Source of the DNA: Planctomycetota bacterium
Lineage (GTDB): Bacteria; Planctomycetota; Planctomycetia; Planctomycetales; Planctomycetaceae
Length of the DNA stretch: 64,000 nucleotides
Direction of reading: 5' to 3'
NCBI GenBank assembly: GCA_003388505.1
Contig: QQVO01000015.1
Coordinates: forward strand, 62,001-126,000
Shown here: piece after piece, positions 52,961 to 61,739 of the stretch
Layout of the letters: every line of letters starts with the position of its first letter
Numbering within the stretch: position 1 is the first letter of the stretch
Made by a program: the position numbers and the translations under genes
Notes under the pieces: generated by a model
Told to the model about the DNA's origin: nothing
Database searches by the model: none
Seen by the model: only the letters and a program-made list of their open reading frames with translations

Positions 52961-55279
52961 ATGTTCGATCGCCTCGCCAACCTCTTGACCCGCCGCGCTC
53001 CGTTCGTCGCGCTCCTGCTGCTGTCGCTGACAGCCCTCGCAGCCGTCCAGGCGACGCAGATTCAATTCGAGTTCTCGCCCCAGGCGCTGATGCGCGGCGA
53101 AGACGAGTCGTATCAGCAATTGCAGGACTTCAAACAGACCTTCGCCTACGAAGACTCCGTCCTGATGATCATCGTCGAGGCGACGGGCGACGCCAATGTC
53201 CTCGACCACCGCCTGCTCAACTGGCAGGCGCACGTTGCCGAGCAATTGCGCGCCGTCCCGCACGTCGACGAAGTGGCGACGCTGGCAACGATCGAAATTC
53301 CGCGGCGCACCCTGGAGTTCCCCCCTTCCGTCACGGCGCGGCCGTTTATCGCCGAATTTCCTGCCGACGAAACCGACAGCCGCCGGCTCCGCCGGCTCGT
53401 TGATGAGTCGCCGCTTCTCGCCGGCACGCTCGTCAGTTCCGACCTGCAGGTCGCTGCCCTGCTCGCGTTCATCGACCCGGAGTTGCAGCGCGTCCGCGAA
53501 TTATCAGTCGTCATCGACGACGTCCAACAGTTGCTCCAGTCTTCCCCCCCACCCACCGGGTACCGCACGTCACTCAGCGGACTGCCCTTCATCCGCACAG
53601 ACACCATCAAGAACCTGCAGCAGGACCAGCAGCGGCTGCTGCCGATCGCAGCGATCCTCTACCTCCTCACGCTGGCCATCATCTTTCGCCGCGTCTCCGG
53701 CAGCCTGTTGCCCCTGCTGGCTGTCGGCATGGGGCTGGCGTGGACCATCGGCGCCGTCGTTGCGGTCGGTGCAACATTCAACCTTGTCAGCAACGTGCTG
53801 CCCATCCTGCTCATCGTCGTAGGCGTCTCAAACTGCGTCCACGTGCTGGACGAGTATGCAGAACAGTTGCCTTTGGCCCGCGGCGACCGCATCGCAGCCG
53901 CCAGAAACACCGTGCGGCACATGAGCCGCTCCTGCCTGCTCACGCTCTTCACCACCGCCGTCGGCTTCGCCTGCCTCGGGACCGCTCAATCGGATGTGCT
54001 CCGGGAATTCGGCTGGCAGGCCGCGCTCGGCATGGGATTCATGTACGTCACCATCATCGGCGGGCTCGGCAGCCTCATGCAGTACTTCCGCCCGCCCCGC
54101 CGCAGCACCCGCGGCGCGCCCCTCGGCCACGTCACGGCCGCCGCCGGACGCGTCATCGATCGTCACCCCCGCATCACGCTGACCTTCAGTGGACTCCTGA
54201 TCGCCGCCTCCGTCTGGCTCGGCCTCCATGTCCCGGTCGATTCGTTCATGATTGAGACCTACGACGACGACCATCCCACCCTCCAGACCTTGCGTCTCGT
54301 CGACAACAAGCTCTCCGGACTCCTTCCCATTGAGGTGCGGCTGCACGCCGATGACCCCGAACGACTGCTCGACCCGGACGTCTTCCGCAAGGTTCGGCAA
54401 TTCGAAGAACATGCGCTGCAGGAGGACGGCGTCCTGTTCGCCCGCTCCTACGCCGATGTGCTGCAGTCCATCTCGACCGGCACGCCTTCGCCGACTGCCG
54501 CAGACGACGAATTGCCCGTCTCCGACGAGGAGCTCACGCGAGACATCCGGCTCGGCGTGTGGGTCGTCAACCGCGTCGGTGCGACGCTCGGCTATCCCAA
54601 CTTCATGACCGAAGACGGCCGCGACGGCCGCATCCTCATCAAAGTGCAGGACATCGGCACACTCCGCCTCAAAAAGCTCATCAACCAACTCGAAGCAGAA
54701 CTGCTCCAGGCCTTTCCCCCGGGCAGCGGCGTCACGCCCACTCTCACCGGCGACGCCTACCTCAACACCATCGCCATGAACGCCGTCATTCACGACCTCT
54801 TCTATTCGCTGCTGACCGCTTCGCTCATCATCTTCGCCACCATCGCCCTCATCTTCCGCTCGCTCAGGACGGGACTGATCGCCGCCATCCCCAATCTCAC
54901 ACCCCTCGCGCTCACGCTCGGTTACATGCGGCTCAGAGGCTACGACATGAACGTCGGCAACGTGATCGTGTTCACCATCAGTCTGGGGATTGCGGTCGAC
55001 GATTCGATTCACTTCCTGTTTCGCTTCCGCGAAGAGATGAAACGGACCGGCTGCGTCGAGGAGGCGGTGGTGCGCACGTTCGAGGGGACCGGGCGGGCGA
55101 TCGTGATCACCAGCATCCTGATCGTGGCGGGGCTGGCGGTGCTGCTCTTTTCAGACTTCGTGCCGACGCGGCGGTTCGCCGAACTCACCTGCGTGACGAT
55201 GGTGGGCGCCCTGATCGGCGTCCTGCTCCTGCTGCCGGCGTGCCTGGTGCTCTTCTGGAAACGGCCGCCAACCTCGTAG
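52961..55279 (+). CDS. RND/MMPL-family transporter
   Basis: ATG 52961 is used because the upstream in-frame part (from 52835) is repeat C. The 772-aa product has an N-terminal helix (PFVALLLLSLTALAAV), a first loop (about 35-210), helices with VLPILLIVVGVSNCVHVLDEY, a second loop (about 410-590) and a closing five-helix block containing FTISLGIAVDDSIHFLFRFREE. The two conserved DD/D-bearing helices are those used for proton relay or lipid passage in MMPL proteins. No partner genes nearby. Shares its plan with 45660-48383. Confidence 0.9.
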   Translation: MFDRLANLLTRRAPFVALLLLSLTALAAVQATQIQFEFSPQALMRGEDESYQQLQDFKQTFAYEDSVLMIIVEATGDANVLDHRLLNWQAHVAEQLRAVPHVDEVATLATIEIPRRTLEFPPSVTARPFIAEFPADETDSRRLRRLVDESPLLAGTLVSSDLQVAALLAFIDPELQRVRELSVVIDDVQQLLQSSPPPTGYRTSLSGLPFIRTDTIKNLQQDQQRLLPIAAILYLLTLAIIFRRVSGSLLPLLAVGMGLAWTIGAVVAVGATFNLVSNVLPILLIVVGVSNCVHVLDEYAEQLPLARGDRIAAARNTVRHMSRSCLLTLFTTAVGFACLGTAQSDVLREFGWQAALGMGFMYVTIIGGLGSLMQYFRPPRRSTRGAPLGHVTAAAGRVIDRHPRITLTFSGLLIAASVWLGLHVPVDSFMIETYDDDHPTLQTLRLVDNKLSGLLPIEVRLHADDPERLLDPDVFRKVRQFEEHALQEDGVLFARSYADVLQSISTGTPSPTAADDELPVSDEELTRDIRLGVWVVNRVGATLGYPNFMTEDGRDGRILIKVQDIGTLRLKKLINQLEAELLQAFPPGSGVTPTLTGDAYLNTIAMNAVIHDLFYSLLTASLIIFATIALIFRSLRTGLIAAIPNLTPLALTLGYMRLRGYDMNVGNVIVFTISLGIAVDDSIHFLFRFREEMKRTGCVEEAVVRTFEGTGRAIVITSILIVAGLAVLLFSDFVPTRRFAELTCVTMVGALIGVLLLLPACLVLFWKRPPTS

Positions 55280-55350
55280 GGCCGGCTGTGCCGGCCGACG
55301 TTTCTCACCGAGAATGACGACGACCAGCGGCCGGCACAGCCGGCCCTACT
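55276..55350. repeat. Inverted repeat E, copy 2
   Basis: GTAGGGCCGGCTGTGCCGGCCG pairs with CGGCCGGCACAGCCGGCCCTAC. It overlaps the stop codon of the RND gene (TAG is its second to fourth base), so the repeat supplies the stop. Confidence 0.75.
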
Positions 55351-55400
55351 TGACTATTCGAGAATCCCTCCGCCGCAGGTCCTCCACCGCGAACAGTGAC

Positions 55401-55772
55401 CTATTCCGGCTTCACGCCGTCGCCCGGCGGCCGCGTAAAACGCAGCGTTGTCAGACACAGCACACACACCATCACGCCTGTCGCGAGGTTCAGCCCGAAC
55501 AGCGACATCATGTGTTCTTCGATTTCGTTGCCCAGTCGCGCCGGAGCATCAATCATCGACCGGTCCACAAACTGGATCGTCACCTCCTGCGTTGCGATCG
55601 ACGCCTCTGTTCCCACCGGAGTCACGACCGCACGAAACGCCGGATCACGGGACTTGCGCGCAGGCCGAATGTGATCGTTGTAAGCCACCTGCTGCTGAAT
55701 CAGAAACGCCGCCGACGCTCCCACCACAACAAGGAGATAACCGGCGATTGCAACCTTCAGGATTTGTCTCAT
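55401..55772 (-). CDS. Small membrane protein of unknown function (123 aa)
   Basis: ATG 55772 is chosen because GGGGAAG precedes it and the product then starts at a membrane helix (VAIAGYLLVVVGASAAFLI). A periplasmic segment of about 65 residues (VVTPVGTEASIATQEVTIQFVD) and a second helix (LATGVMVCVLCLTTLRF) follow. The two-helix hairpin resembles small envelope components, but I recognise no family. Single gene. Confidence 0.75.
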   Translation of the reverse strand: MRQILKVAIAGYLLVVVGASAAFLIQQQVAYNDHIRPARKSRDPAFRAVVTPVGTEASIATQEVTIQFVDRSMIDAPARLGNEIEEHMMSLFGLNLATGVMVCVLCLTTLRFTRPPGDGVKPE

Positions 55773-55890
55773 CTCTGCTTCCCCTTTGCTGTCCTTTCTG
55801 GCGCTGTCCGCATTGGCACAGCCATCGACCAATCGACCATCGTACATCGTTGACACAGCCCAGCCCCAAGCCAAAAATCGTGCTCTTCCG

Positions 55891-55928
55891 GCCCCCATCG
55901 TCTAGTGGCCCAGGATGCAGGATTCTCA
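55891..55928 (+). pseudogene. 5' half of a tRNA-Glu (anticodon CTC) gene
   Basis: 38 bases match the 5' half of bacterial tRNA-Glu: acceptor strand GCCCCCA, T8-C9, the tRNA-Glu-specific D-arm GTCTAGTGGCCCAGGAT, the anticodon 5' strand GCAGGA and loop TTCTCA with anticodon CTC. The match stops after position 37: no 3' anticodon strand, T-arm (GTTCGAATC) or acceptor 3' strand follows, and an inverted repeat E begins six bases later. It is a relic, possibly left by recombination or integration within a tRNA gene. Confidence 0.75.
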
Positions 55929-55933
55929 GAGCC

Positions 55934-56000
55934 AGTAGGGCCGGCTGTGCCGGCCGGGAATAGGAAGTACGCGGATTCGGCCGGCACAGCCGGCCCTACT
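55934..56000. repeat. Inverted repeat E, copy 3
   Basis: AGTAGGGCCGGCTGTGCCGG with CCGGCACAGCCGGCCCTACT, six bases after the tRNA-Glu fragment. Confidence 0.75.
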
Positions 56001-56073
56001 CTGCTTCCATTCTACACGCACGTCCGCGAATCGTGAGACCGAAATCTCTCGACACCGCCGTACGCGCGTTGCC

Positions 56074-57951
56074 TCACTCGGCCGCGCGTACCGAGTGCGC
56101 AAACTTCAGATCCCCAGTCCGACCGTCGTAATAGCGGAAGATCACCTGCGGACGCGGAAACGCCACCCACCTTGGCTCTCCCGGCTGATCGGGTTGGTTC
56201 GTCACCAGCGGGTTGTCGAACACGTTGTTCACCTGCACCACGCAGTAGTTGGGGTGCATCAACTGCGGGCGCGGCACGTCAGACCGGTAGAACGTCGACC
56301 ACAGAATGTCGCATTCGCGCGGTCCGTACCGGAACTTGCCGTTCGCCGGCCGGTCTCCTTCGTCGCTCGCCCAGTGGTTGTTTGAGTTATGCGGACCGGA
56401 GGCGAACTCGTACACGTTGTCGGTGATCGAAATCGCGAAGCTGTTGTGCAGGTCGCCCGTCAGCACAAACACCGGCTGCTTGAGCTGGTCAAACGTGTCG
56501 ATCAGCATCTCCCGCTCGTGGAAGAACACCGTCCACGCATCGTCCTTGTTGTCCGCCCGCACCGCTCCGCCGCCGACGTGCGGCACCATGAAGTTCACGC
56601 TCGACACAACGAAAATGAAATCGGCGTCCGAGTTCTGCACACCGTCAATCAGCCACTCCCGCTGCACCCGCCCCAGCATCGAGATGTCCTTGTGCGGCTC
56701 GGACGTGTCGTGCATCTCCCGCTGGCCGCGCGTGTCGAGCACGAAGAAATCGCAGTTGCTGAACCGCATGTGATAGTACGACCGCCGCCCGATCGAGTAG
56801 CTCACCGCGCCGTTCGCCTTCGCCGCCGGACTGACTCGGACCTCGTGCGGTCCCAGTATTTCCTCGATCGCATAGACGGCCGCATTCGGGTCGCCGTCGT
56901 CGAGGTCGTCCAGTGCGTTGTCATTCACGCCCGCCGTCGGCGTGCCCCAGTGCACGTGCAGGTTGTTGTGATCGGCCAGCTTGAGCTTCGTGAAGTCCGC
57001 CTCTTCGTCGACCAGTACGTCGCTTCCCTGTTCCATCGTTCCTTTGCCGAAGTGAACCCGCGAGGCGAACTCGGTCGGATTGCTCCAGGCGAGGTAGTCG
57101 TACCAGGCCCGCACGCCGATATCGCGGAACACAGCCCGCCGGTCCCGCAGCCCGGGCGTCCCCGCGCCCCAGATGTCGTTCAGACACTCGTGATCGTCAT
57201 ACGTGAAGAACGACGGCACTTCCCGGTGCCAGTGCGTCAGGTTCTCTCCCTGCTCCAGGAAGAACTTGTAGTTTTCCCACACGCCCGTCAGCGTCGGCGC
57301 GATCCGCAGCACGTCCGGAATCTCGTCTGTTGAGATGTCGACCTGCCCCGCCCATTGCTCCGGCGTGTACTCCCGGCGGACTTCATACAGCCAGTCTCCG
57401 TTCAGGATGGCAAAGTGAATCTCGTCTTCGATCTCGCGCAGCATGGTCCCAAACGTCGGCAGCGCCGGCCCGGAACTGTGTCGCGGATTCTGATTGTTTC
57501 CGCAGGCGAACTCGAAGCTAAAGTTGTACAGCCCCCCGGGATTGAGTTCCGGGTCGCGCACGGAGTCTGCATCGGGCATCGTCCGGAAATCGCCGCTCCG
57601 CCCCGTCCGCCCCGACGACTCCGGAATCTTCACCTCGTAGTAGTACTTCGTATTCGGCTCCAGACCGCTGACATGAATCCAACCGGTGTTGTCGTGCTCT
57701 AGCGTCGTCGTCACCGGCCCGGCCGTCTGATCGAGCCGCTCCGGGTCGGTGCCGTATAAAACGGTGAACTCACCCGGCCTGAGCGTCCGCGCCCACACCC
57801 CCACCCCGTCGCTCGACAGCCGCCCCAGAATCGGCCCGTGCGTCACCATATTCTCGTCGACAAAATCGGGCGGAGCATCCGCCGCCGTGACGAAGGCCGA
57901 AAGGAACAGCGTGATGAACAGAGCGAGGCATCCCGTCAGCAAGCGCAACAT
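56074..57951 (-). CDS. PhoD-family alkaline phosphatase/phosphodiesterase
   Basis: ATG 57951 gives a Sec signal (MLRLLTGCLALFITLFLSAF); upstream in-frame sequence has no signal or family match. The 625-aa product has the N-terminal Ig-like PhoD domain (MVTHGPILGRLSSDGVGVWAR...LEPNTKYYYEV) and metallophosphatase motifs FAILNGDWLYE, FFTYDDHECLNDIWG and FVLTGDLHNS. PhoD enzymes use Ca/Fe to release phosphate from phosphoesters outside the cytoplasm. No Pho box is evident upstream. Standalone gene. Confidence 0.9.
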   Translation of the reverse strand: MLRLLTGCLALFITLFLSAFVTAADAPPDFVDENMVTHGPILGRLSSDGVGVWARTLRPGEFTVLYGTDPERLDQTAGPVTTTLEHDNTGWIHVSGLEPNTKYYYEVKIPESSGRTGRSGDFRTMPDADSVRDPELNPGGLYNFSFEFACGNNQNPRHSSGPALPTFGTMLREIEDEIHFAILNGDWLYEVRREYTPEQWAGQVDISTDEIPDVLRIAPTLTGVWENYKFFLEQGENLTHWHREVPSFFTYDDHECLNDIWGAGTPGLRDRRAVFRDIGVRAWYDYLAWSNPTEFASRVHFGKGTMEQGSDVLVDEEADFTKLKLADHNNLHVHWGTPTAGVNDNALDDLDDGDPNAAVYAIEEILGPHEVRVSPAAKANGAVSYSIGRRSYYHMRFSNCDFFVLDTRGQREMHDTSEPHKDISMLGRVQREWLIDGVQNSDADFIFVVSSVNFMVPHVGGGAVRADNKDDAWTVFFHEREMLIDTFDQLKQPVFVLTGDLHNSFAISITDNVYEFASGPHNSNNHWASDEGDRPANGKFRYGPRECDILWSTFYRSDVPRPQLMHPNYCVVQVNNVFDNPLVTNQPDQPGEPRWVAFPRPQVIFRYYDGRTGDLKFAHSVRAAE

Positions 57952-58216
57952 CGAACAGGCTCCCAACTGAGGCAAATCAATAGCATCATTCAATCGTTCG
58001 CCGAGACTACCACCCCCCACAAACCGAAACAACTCGCCCCCCCAGGTCAAGTATTCCATGAGCTTACGCTCACGGCTAAACGCTTGCGCGGCTTCGCCGC
58101 TCAGTTTCGATTCGCCTCCGGTTGGATTGCGGCCGGAGGCCTGCGCTGGGTTCTCCGTGCCTTTGCGTTGAAAAGGGCGCGACAACTTGCGCTACTCACA
58201 GCAGAAAGCACCCGCC

Positions 58217-59191
58217 ATGCCCCCCACCCGCCAACTCGGCAACACCGACATCCACGTTACTCCCGTGGCCATGGGCTGCTGGCCCATCACCGGCATTACC
58301 AGCATCGATGTCAACGAAGCCGACAGCCTCGCCACGCTCCAGGCCGCCGTGGACGCCGGCATCAACTTCTTTGACACCGCTTACATCTATGGCTACGACG
58401 GCGAGAGCGAACGGATGATCGCCCGCGCACTCGGCCCGCAGCGCGACCGCATTGTCATCGCCACCAAATGTGGGCTGCACTGGGACGAGAACAAGACCCA
58501 AGCGCGCGACGCCCGCCCCGAAACGATCCAGCGCGAATGCGAAGAGAGCCTCCGCCGGCTCAACACCGACCGCATCGACCTCTACTACCTCCACGCCCCC
58601 GACCCGAACGTCCCGCTGGCCGAGTCCGCCGGGGCATTTCGCGAACTGCTCGACGCCGGCAAGATCCGCTCCGTCGGCGTCTCGAATCTCTCCACCACCG
58701 CCCAGTTCGAGGAGTTCCACGGCGTCTGCCCGATCACGGCATCACAGCCGCACTACAACATGCTGCAGCGCGAGATCGAAGCCGATCAGGTTCCCTGGTG
58801 CGTCGAGCACGATGTCTCGCTCTGCGTCTACTGGCCCCTGATGAAAGGCTTTCTCGCCGGGAAGCTTCCGCGTGACCATGTCTGGGATCCGAAAGACGGC
58901 CGGCAGAAATATCCCGTCTTTCAGGGGGAGCAGTGGGACCGTACCCACGACTTCCTCGACAAACTCCGCCCCTTGGCTGAGGAGTCCGGTCTCACGCTGC
59001 CCCAACTCGTCATCGCCTGGACGATCCGCAGGCCCGGCATCACCGCCGCGCTGTGCGGCGCGAAACGCCCCGACCAGATCCGCGACACCGCCGCCGCCAT
59101 GACCGCCGACCTCTCCCCCGACACCCTCTCCGCCATCGACCAGGCCATTCAGGAGCGAGGAGAAGTCGCCTCCCGCCCCGCCGTCAAGTGA
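58217..59191 (+). CDS. Aldo/keto reductase
   Basis: ATG 58217 gives the family start RQLGNTDIHVTPVAMGCW; an earlier in-frame start at 58187 is less likely. The 324-aa barrel has the catalytic tetrad in FDTAYIYG (Asp, Tyr), IATKCG (Lys) and YYLHAPD (His), and the NADPH-binding end LCGAKRPDQIRD. It reduces carbonyls or oxidises sugars; substrate unknown. Convergent with the QueD-like gene. Confidence 0.92.
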   Translation: MPPTRQLGNTDIHVTPVAMGCWPITGITSIDVNEADSLATLQAAVDAGINFFDTAYIYGYDGESERMIARALGPQRDRIVIATKCGLHWDENKTQARDARPETIQRECEESLRRLNTDRIDLYYLHAPDPNVPLAESAGAFRELLDAGKIRSVGVSNLSTTAQFEEFHGVCPITASQPHYNMLQREIEADQVPWCVEHDVSLCVYWPLMKGFLAGKLPRDHVWDPKDGRQKYPVFQGEQWDRTHDFLDKLRPLAEESGLTLPQLVIAWTIRRPGITAALCGAKRPDQIRDTAAAMTADLSPDTLSAIDQAIQERGEVASRPAVK

Positions 59192-59202
59192 CACCCCCCG
59201 CA

Positions 59203-59230
59203 GGCGAGCCGGAAGGCGTCAGCCTCCGGA
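59203..59230. repeat. Palindromic repeat D, copy 5
   Basis: GGCGAGCCGGAAGGCGTCAG with CCTCCGGATG. It overlaps the 3' end of the QueD-like gene, so its sequence supplies the last few residues (DASGG) and the stop of that protein. Confidence 0.7.
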
Positions 59231-59674
59231 TGCGTCCGATGAAGATTCGACGCAATCACCCCCGGGCCGGTACGTCGCACACGACCGGGCCGTCTCCCAC
59301 AGCGAGACTTCCACCACGGGAAACCCGAGTTCCTGTGCCCGGTCATAGATCAGGCGGGCGATGTTCTCCGCCGTGGGATTCACCGGGATCACATGCACCG
59401 GCTCATCGAGTTCCCTCAGCATCGGCAGCGCCGGATCGGACTCGCACAGAATCATCCGGTGATCCAGCGTCTCCTCGATCCAGTCCCGCAGCGCCGTCTT
59501 GATGTCGGAGAAATCGACCAGCATCCCACGCCCGTCCAGCCGCTCCCCCTCCAGCACAATCACCGCCCGCCCGTTATGCCCATGCAGATGCCGGCACTTC
59601 CCCTCATAGTCGAGCAACCGGTGCCCGTAACAGAAATCGATCTCCTTGCTGACGCGGTACATCGTGTGACTCAT
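59219..59674 (-). CDS. queD: 6-carboxytetrahydropterin synthase / PTPS-family protein
   Basis: ATG 59674 gives MSHTMYRVSKEIDFCYGHRLL. The 151-aa protein has the three Zn-binding His in CYGHRL and HLHGHNG, the catalytic Cys in KCRHLHGH, the DHRMIL motif with catalytic Asp-His, and the pterin-anchoring Glu in NPTAENIAR. QueD makes 6-carboxytetrahydropterin, the second step of queuosine precursor synthesis; related PTPS enzymes make pterin cofactors. No other queuosine genes are adjacent, so the exact branch is uncertain. The C-terminal tail is encoded by repeat D. Confidence 0.85.
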   Translation of the reverse strand: MSHTMYRVSKEIDFCYGHRLLDYEGKCRHLHGHNGRAVIVLEGERLDGRGMLVDFSDIKTALRDWIEETLDHRMILCESDPALPMLRELDEPVHVIPVNPTAENIARLIYDRAQELGFPVVEVSLWETARSCATYRPGGDCVESSSDASGG

Positions 59675-59959
59675 TCCAGAAGCCTCAGAAACCGGGCTTC
59701 TCCCGGAAAACCGGTTTCTCGCGATCTCCAATCCACTCAACCCCGATTCTAAAGCCGCCCCCAGAGCCCGTCGATAGCATCGTCGGAACCCTCCACTCCA
59801 AGCACACTCACCCTCGTCTTGCGTTTTGTGACTTGGTGGTGAACCACGAAGGCACGAAGGGCACCAAGGTCTGCGTAACCCCCGTCACATTCTGCGGTCA
59901 GCGCTGCGACAGCAAGCCGCGAACACGGCGACAGCACTCAGAAAACCGCGAAAGCAGAC

Positions 59960-60065
59960 GTAGGCCGGATCAGGCGCAGCGCCGTTCCGGCAGGTTTCTG
60001 CCGAGCGGTCCTGCCACTCATTCAATTGCCGGAGCGGCGTCGCTGCGCTGGTTGATCCGGCCTAC
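59960..60065. repeat. Long palindrome J
   Basis: GTAGGCCGGATCAGGCGCAG with GCCGTTCCGGCA on the left mirrors TGCCGGAGCGGC and CTGCGCTGGTTGATCCGGCC on the right across 106 bp. A partial relative is at 33648-33697. The gap 59675-60120 holds nothing else recognisable. Confidence 0.7.
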
Positions 60066-60120
60066 TCAACACTTCGTGCCCGTCGTGTCTTTGTGGTTCA
60101 CGACCCAGACGCCTACCGCC

Positions 60121-61380
60121 CTACTCCTCCACGGACGCCGACGCGCGATACGCCGACAGGGTGCGGACGCTGGATGCGAACCAGATCGGCATCAGCACGG
60201 CTGCCACGACAAACAGCGATTCCGTCCGGTTGGCCAGGAAGCCGATCGCGAAGATCCCGAAAACGACGGCCGCTTCCATCACCGGCTTCAGCAATCCGTT
60301 CACCATGCCGATCACCTGCCTGCGCCGCACGGCCTGAATCGGCCCGTAGATGATCATCAGCGTCGGGTCGTGCAGCCCCCGCCGCAGCACATCCGCCCCC
60401 TTGGCGCACGTCATCCAGAACAGCAGGGCGGCCGAGGAGACAGACAGCAATCCGCCGAGCAGGCACAGCCCGAGCGCGACCGGCAGGGCCGCCAGCCCGA
60501 CCGCGATCCCGTATCGTCGCAGCAGTCCGCCGGCCGCGAAGAACTGGATCAACAGCGTCACGACGTCACAGACGGCATAGAACAGGGCGAAGTAGCGCGA
60601 CAGGTCTTCGTCCCGGTGGCTGAATACGGTCGCTGCCGCGACCTTCCATTCAAAGCTTGCGATTGTCAGCACGGCGACTTTGACCGAGATCAGGATCACC
60701 AGCGAGCGGACGATCGCGCTCTCGAACGGCGCGACTGGCTCGGCCTCGCCGGTCTCGATCGCCGTCCCGTCTTCGCGCGCCTCGGTGGAATCACCCGTGC
60801 GCAGAATCAGCGGAATGATCGACGCGAGGTCAAGGATTGCAGCGCCGATCAGCAGTTGCGCATAGCTGACCGTGCCGAGTTCCAGACCGATCACCAGCCC
60901 CGTCGCGATGCCCGCGAGCGGCGCCCCGGCGGCAACGGACGGCGCCAGATGATGAGCGCTGCGCGGCAGCGTCTCGTTCAGCAGCGTGGTGAGTTGAATC
61001 GTATTCAGGCAGCCGCGCAGTTCCGCGATCAGATAGAGCACCCACAGCAGCGCAACGGATTCCATCCTCGCGGGCAACAGCCATGCCACCGCCGAAGTCG
61101 CGACTGCGAGCGCGATACGGGTCACAATGACGACGCGGATCATCGAAATGCGGCGCGACGCCCACGTCCAGAAGACCGAACAGGGCGTCACGACGCAGGC
61201 CGCCATGAGCATCGCGAGCGGCAGCGCGCCCGGCCCCAGCGACCCCAGAAACAGCCCGTCCGCCAGCGTGCGGGCGATGAGGTAACTGCCGGAGGTGAGA
61301 AACGCATAGGAGAAGAGTCGCAGGGCCGCCTTCCGGCCGCCGTCCCCCGGTGCAAACGAGTCGTCGACGGGATTCGTCAT
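60121..61380 (-). CDS. Npt1/Npt2-like (ATP/ADP carrier-related) MFS transporter
   Basis: A 419-aa protein with about ten to twelve transmembrane helices. SYAFLTSGSYLIARTLADGLFLGSLGP at the N-terminus matches the first helix pair of the nucleotide-transporter (NPT) branch of the major facilitator superfamily. A charged loop of about 30 residues (RTGDSTEAREDGTAIETGE) separates the two halves. Free-living bacteria carry NPT relatives of unknown substrate, often fused to HEAT or cyclic-nucleotide domains, which are absent here. Confidence 0.75.
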   Translation of the reverse strand: MTNPVDDSFAPGDGGRKAALRLFSYAFLTSGSYLIARTLADGLFLGSLGPGALPLAMLMAACVVTPCSVFWTWASRRISMIRVVIVTRIALAVATSAVAWLLPARMESVALLWVLYLIAELRGCLNTIQLTTLLNETLPRSAHHLAPSVAAGAPLAGIATGLVIGLELGTVSYAQLLIGAAILDLASIIPLILRTGDSTEAREDGTAIETGEAEPVAPFESAIVRSLVILISVKVAVLTIASFEWKVAAATVFSHRDEDLSRYFALFYAVCDVVTLLIQFFAAGGLLRRYGIAVGLAALPVALGLCLLGGLLSVSSAALLFWMTCAKGADVLRRGLHDPTLMIIYGPIQAVRRRQVIGMVNGLLKPVMEAAVVFGIFAIGFLANRTESLFVVAAVLMPIWFASSVRTLSAYRASASVEE

Positions 61381-61739
61381 GGCGGCCGCATGTTAGAGCG
61401 CTGTGCAGAATTGTGCTCGTGCTGAGAGGGGAGGTTGGCTGGAGTTCGTCATCTCCGGCGAAGTGGCGGATTGAGAGCCGAGAGTCAAGGGGCCCGAATC
61501 GTTGACGCCTCGTTGGTCAGGTCGCTGGACTCCTGACTCTCAGCCCTCAGCTCATTCTCGGTGATGCATCTGTGAATCGAGAACAGATCGTTCCCGGAAC
61601 CACATACCGAACTGCAAAGCGCTCCAGGCACCTCGGATCGCGCCCGCGGCGCCACAGCGTAGAAACTCCCGCCTCAATCAACCACAGCACCTCCCATTCT
61701 CCCCTTGCCCGCCAACCACCGATCAAGGAAACTTACCTC
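61381..61739. other. Divergent gap with no recognisable feature
   Basis: 359 bases between the transporter and the exported protein at 61740. A partly repeated TGAGAGCCGAGAGTC / GACTCTCAGCCCTCA inverted pair (about 61471-61552) is the only structure seen. Confidence 0.35.

Noticed and set aside
59833-61425. 530-codon plus-strand open frame
   Set aside because: Antisense to the Npt-like transporter; contains palindrome J and reads as Arg/Gln/Asp-rich noise.
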